From Myxococcales bacterium (GTDB lineage: Bacteria; Myxococcota; Myxococcia; Myxococcales; Myxococcaceae): 8,186 nt of DNA. The stretch spans positions 1-8,186 of the forward strand of contig PMBV01000213.1 in assembly GCA_003153055.1 (NCBI GenBank), in the 5' to 3' direction. The position numbers and the translations under genes were made by a program. The notes below the pieces were generated by a model. It was given only the letters and a program-made list of their open reading frames with translations. It had not been told where the DNA came from and made no database searches. Below are positions 6,119 to 8,186 of this stretch, piece after piece; positions within the stretch are counted from its first letter, which is position 1, and every line of letters begins with the position of its first letter.

Positions 6119-7069
6119 TCAGTCGGGGTCGGGAATGGCCTCTTCCTCGAACTCCTCGTCGAGCTCCACCTCGTCCTCCTCGATGGGGGCGATCTCCTCT
6201 GGGTGATTGGGCTCCTCGGAGTGGCCGGCGTCGTCGCCGTGGCTCGGCTCGACGGGCTCTTCGTTGCGAGCGCGTTTGGACCCGCGGTCTCGGGAGTCTT
6301 TGGCGACCACGTACCACTGGCGGCCTTGCTGGAGCCGAGTGCACAACCCCGCCGTCTCCATCGCCTCGAGCATGCGCGAGAAGCTCGAGAAGCCGTGGTC
6401 GCGCTCGTCGAAGTCGGGCTCCTTGCGAACGATGGTCTCCTTGATGAGCGAGGGGTTGATGGGGCCGGTGGCGCGCCCCAAGAGGCCCTCGAGGACCTCG
6501 CGGGCGATGGCGGGAATCTCCCGGCGCCGGCTGCCGCCCTCGGTCTTGCCGCTCGAAGAAGCCGGTCGCTTCGCCTGGCGGACCTCGCGGTGGGCGCCCC
6601 TGGCCTCGGGCTTGAGGTAGATGAACTCGTCGCAGGCCTTGACGAACATCGACGAGGTGGCCTCCTTGACCGCGAGGCCGAGCACGTAGCGGTCGTTCTC
6701 TCTCAGCTTGGCCGCCAGGGGGCAGAAGTCGCTGTCACCCGAGGCGATGACGAAGGAGTCGATGTGCTCCCGCGCGTAGCACAGCTCGAGGGCGTCGATG
6801 GTGAGCCGCATGTCGGCGGCGTTCTTGCCCGCCCGGGTCGACGGGGGCACGTCGATGAGCTCGACGCCCAGCTCGTGGAGGTGGGCCTTGGCCTCGCGAA
6901 AGCGGGTCCAGTCACAGTAGGCCCGGCGAAAGATGATCTTCCCCCGCTCGAGCAGCCGATCCAGCGAGGGCTGGAGATCGAAGCTGGCCGCGGTGATGCC
7001 GGTGTTGGTCACCAGGTTCTCGAAGTCGATGAAGAGCGCGATGCGGCGGTCGGTCTTTTCTGTCGTCAC
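6119..7069 (-). CDS. NYN domain (LabA/DUF88, PIN-like) protein with OST-HTH/LOTUS domain and acidic tail
   Basis: The product has 316 residues from the GTG at 7069-7067. Residues 8-152 are a NYN domain of the PIN-like nuclease superfamily. Its acidic metal-site residues are Asp15 in LFIDFENL, Asp86 in GKNAADMRL, and Asp112 and Asp114 in ASGDSDF. A basic, Ser/Gly-rich linker (about 157-183) precedes an OST-HTH/LOTUS-like winged-helix domain at about 185-256, with HGFSSFSRMLE at 225-235 and QWYVV at its end. OST-HTH domains bind RNA, often G-quadruplex RNA, so an RNA-processing role is likely though unproven. Residues 268-316 form a very acidic low-complexity tail, which might regulate nucleic acid binding or partners. 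The reading frame continues upstream of the GTG for 39 codons, but those residues are Arg/Pro rich and unlike the family. No Shine-Dalgarno site precedes the GTG; the message instead carries CCTCCTCC there. The gene is monocistronic and ends 3 bases from the convergent VIT1-family gene. Confidence 0.88.
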   Translation of the reverse strand: MTTEKTDRRIALFIDFENLVTNTGITAASFDLQPSLDRLLERGKIIFRRAYCDWTRFREAKAHLHELGVELIDVPPSTRAGKNAADMRLTIDALELCYAREHIDSFVIASGDSDFCPLAAKLRENDRYVLGLAVKEATSSMFVKACDEFIYLKPEARGAHREVRQAKRPASSSGKTEGGSRRREIPAIAREVLEGLLGRATGPINPSLIKETIVRKEPDFDERDHGFSSFSRMLEAMETAGLCTRLQQGRQWYVVAKDSRDRGSKRARNEEPVEPSHGDDAGHSEEPNHPEEIAPIEEDEVELDEEFEEEAIPDPD

Positions 7070-7072
7070 GGA

Positions 7073-7125
7073 GGAGGCGTGCCACTTTTCGGGCCCCGGC
7101 GCCAGTGGCTTTGTCAAGACCCTCC
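7073..7125 (-). promoter_or_regulatory. Nested inverted repeats in the 5' leader of the NYN gene
   Basis: In the minus-strand transcript GGAGG (from 7125 to 7121) can pair with CCTCC (7077 to 7073), just before the GTG. Inside it, GCCACT (7109 to 7104) pairs perfectly with AGTGGC (7086 to 7081). The message has no ribosome binding site at the GTG other than this folded region. Whether the leader is actually transcribed is unknown. In GC-rich DNA such pairings can arise by chance. Confidence 0.25.
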
Positions 7126-7251
7126 GCGCGGCTCCCTTCGGTGAGCGGCTCCCGGGCCGCGGACGCGGTCGACACGACACGGCCAAAACGGCAGCCGCGA
7201 GCGCGCCACCAGCACAGCTCCGATGGCACGACGGTTGAAGTTGGCCGCGCT

Positions 7252-8186
7252 ATGATCTCTCCTCCCGTTCCCGGAGCCAGCGCTCCTCGGCCACCCGGCA
7301 GCTTCCTCCGAGGGCTCAGGTGGGCCTGGCAGCAGCACTGGCTCGGCTCCACGGCCATCGTGCTCTTCGGCACCTGGCTCATCGCCAGTCAAGTCTCCAC
7401 TCGAACCGACTTCGCGTCGACCGAGCTCGGCGAGAGCGTCGAGTCTCGCTGGGGCGCCCCGGTCGAGCAGGTGGCTCCCTCGGTGCGCGCGGTGCAAAGC
7501 GGCACGGTCTTCACCGAGCTCCAGCCGTTGGCGCTCTCGGCCCAGCGGGTGGTGGTCGACGCCACCATGAACTACCGGAAGCGGGGGCTGGCCTATTTCT
7601 CGGGCTTCGACTTCGTCTTTGACGGGCACTACGAGGCCACCAACCCCGAGGCCCACGACATCGACGTCGCCTTCGTCTTTCCCATCGAGGTCGACAAGTC
7701 GCAGGTGCTCCTCTCGGAGCTCGCCTTCACCGTCGATGACAGGCCCGCCTCCCTCGACCTCGGCGAGGCCGGCAACCGCCTGGTGTGGACTGGCCGCCTG
7801 CCCGTCAAGAGCAAGGCCTCGTTCCACATTCGGTACCGCGCTCGGGGCCTCGAGTCCTTCGTCTACCGAATGGACCCCTCGCTCCCCGCGCACGACGTCG
7901 ACGTTCGCCTCGACGTCAAAGGTGGCGACAACGTCGACTACCCGCCCTTCGTCCTCGCCGCCAATCAGGTGGAGCGGGGCGACGGCCGGGCCACGCTCAC
8001 CTGGCAGTTTCCCTCGCTCGAGTCGGGGGTGGCCTTGGGCGTCATTCTCCCCTCGATGAAGAAGTACGACGAGCTGGTCGGCCTCATGGCGTTCCGCGCG
8101 GTGGTGCCCGCGCTCGCCTTTCTCCTCGGGCTCTCGGCGCTCAGCTTGAGGCATCGCCGGCGACTCCACGTCTGGGAGGCCTACGT
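7252..8186 (+). CDS. Inner-membrane protein with large extracytoplasmic domain, 3' end outside window
   Basis: The frame is open from the ATG at 7252 to the window end (311 complete codons). A Pro-rich N-terminus and a basic/aromatic stretch (about 17-30) lead to a first transmembrane helix at about 31-47. A hydrophilic domain of about 230 residues (50-278) follows, with alternating short hydrophobic and charged segments typical of beta-strands (for example FDFVFDGHYEA and DIDVAFVFPIEVD). A second helix begins near 279 (to about 299), followed by the basic cluster RHRRRLHVW, so the domain should face the periplasm. More helices may follow beyond the window. The layout recalls CreD-family inner-membrane proteins, but I see no motif that proves this. 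The start has no clear Shine-Dalgarno site, and no other ATG, GTG or TTG lies between it and the first helix. It is divergent from the NYN gene with 182 bases between them. The coding call is firm; the family is uncertain. Confidence 0.8.
   Translation, partial: MISPPVPGASAPRPPGSFLRGLRWAWQQHWLGSTAIVLFGTWLIASQVSTRTDFASTELGESVESRWGAPVEQVAPSVRAVQSGTVFTELQPLALSAQRVVVDATMNYRKRGLAYFSGFDFVFDGHYEATNPEAHDIDVAFVFPIEVDKSQVLLSELAFTVDDRPASLDLGEAGNRLVWTGRLPVKSKASFHIRYRARGLESFVYRMDPSLPAHDVDVRLDVKGGDNVDYPPFVLAANQVERGDGRATLTWQFPSLESGVALGVILPSMKKYDELVGLMAFRAVVPALAFLLGLSALSLRHRRRLHVWEAY

Noticed and set aside
7112..7117. Minus-strand TTGACA as a -35 box for the NYN gene
   Set aside because: The hexamer matches the consensus, but no -10-like sequence follows at 16-18 bases; the region there is GC-rich (GCCCGA).
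7070..7186. N-terminal extension of the NYN protein, including a TTG at 7117 behind GGAGGG
   Set aside because: The extension is Arg/Pro-rich and unlike NYN proteins, and GGAGGG lies only 2 bases from the TTG, too close for normal initiation. The NYN core starts just after the GTG at 7069.
7114..8169. 351-codon open frame on the - strand opposite the membrane protein gene
   Set aside because: It has Glu/Gly/Arg/His-rich composition typical of an antisense shadow. The + frame has membrane helices and a coherent extracytoplasmic domain.

Overview
The window is GC-rich and tightly packed, with G/C-dominated third codon positions and large spurious open frames opposite the real genes. Gene content suggests an aerobic, chemoorganotrophic Gram-negative bacterium, most likely a myxobacterium or relative (Myxococcota). 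It combines a c-type heme-copper oxidase operon, a ferritin-like/VIT1 membrane protein, an MIO-type aromatic amino acid lyase and a NYN/OST-HTH protein. The taxonomic guess is inference from base composition and gene mix; no rRNA or marker gene is present.

Region 1 (1-1494, + strand) is the 3' part of a cytochrome c oxidase operon. It holds the last codons of a classical subunit III, then a fusion of subunit IV with a class I cytochrome c domain, then a second, divergent subunit III, then a putative 48-residue membrane protein with a CxxC motif. The last three overlap by a few bases, so translational coupling is likely. The whole set should sit in the inner membrane, with the fused cytochrome c on the periplasmic side to deliver electrons to the oxidase.

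Region 2 (1516-4890, - strand) is a likely two-gene operon: a 584-residue soluble protein of no family I can name, followed 51 bases later by an ammonia-lyase of the HAL/PAL/TAL family. Its active-site signature mixes histidase-like and PAL/TAL-like residues. It converges on the oxidase operon, and a perfect 8-bp inverted repeat lies over the lyase stop codon.

Region 3 (4997-6115, + strand) starts divergently from region 2 and encodes a rubrerythrin/ferritin-like domain joined to a VIT1/CCC1 membrane domain (MbfA type), a probable iron or manganese exporter. Its GTG start lies directly behind a TATCAT box enclosed in a 6-bp inverted repeat.

Region 4 (6119-7069, - strand) is a NYN-domain (LabA/DUF88, PIN-like RNase) protein with an OST-HTH/LOTUS domain and a strongly acidic tail. 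It ends 3 bases from the end of the transporter gene.

Region 5 (7252-8186, + strand) is the 5' part of an inner-membrane protein with a large extracytoplasmic domain, cut by the window edge. The 182-base gap at 7070-7251 is the divergent intergenic region between regions 4 and 5. I saw no tRNA, rRNA, CRISPR array, insertion sequence or phage gene.
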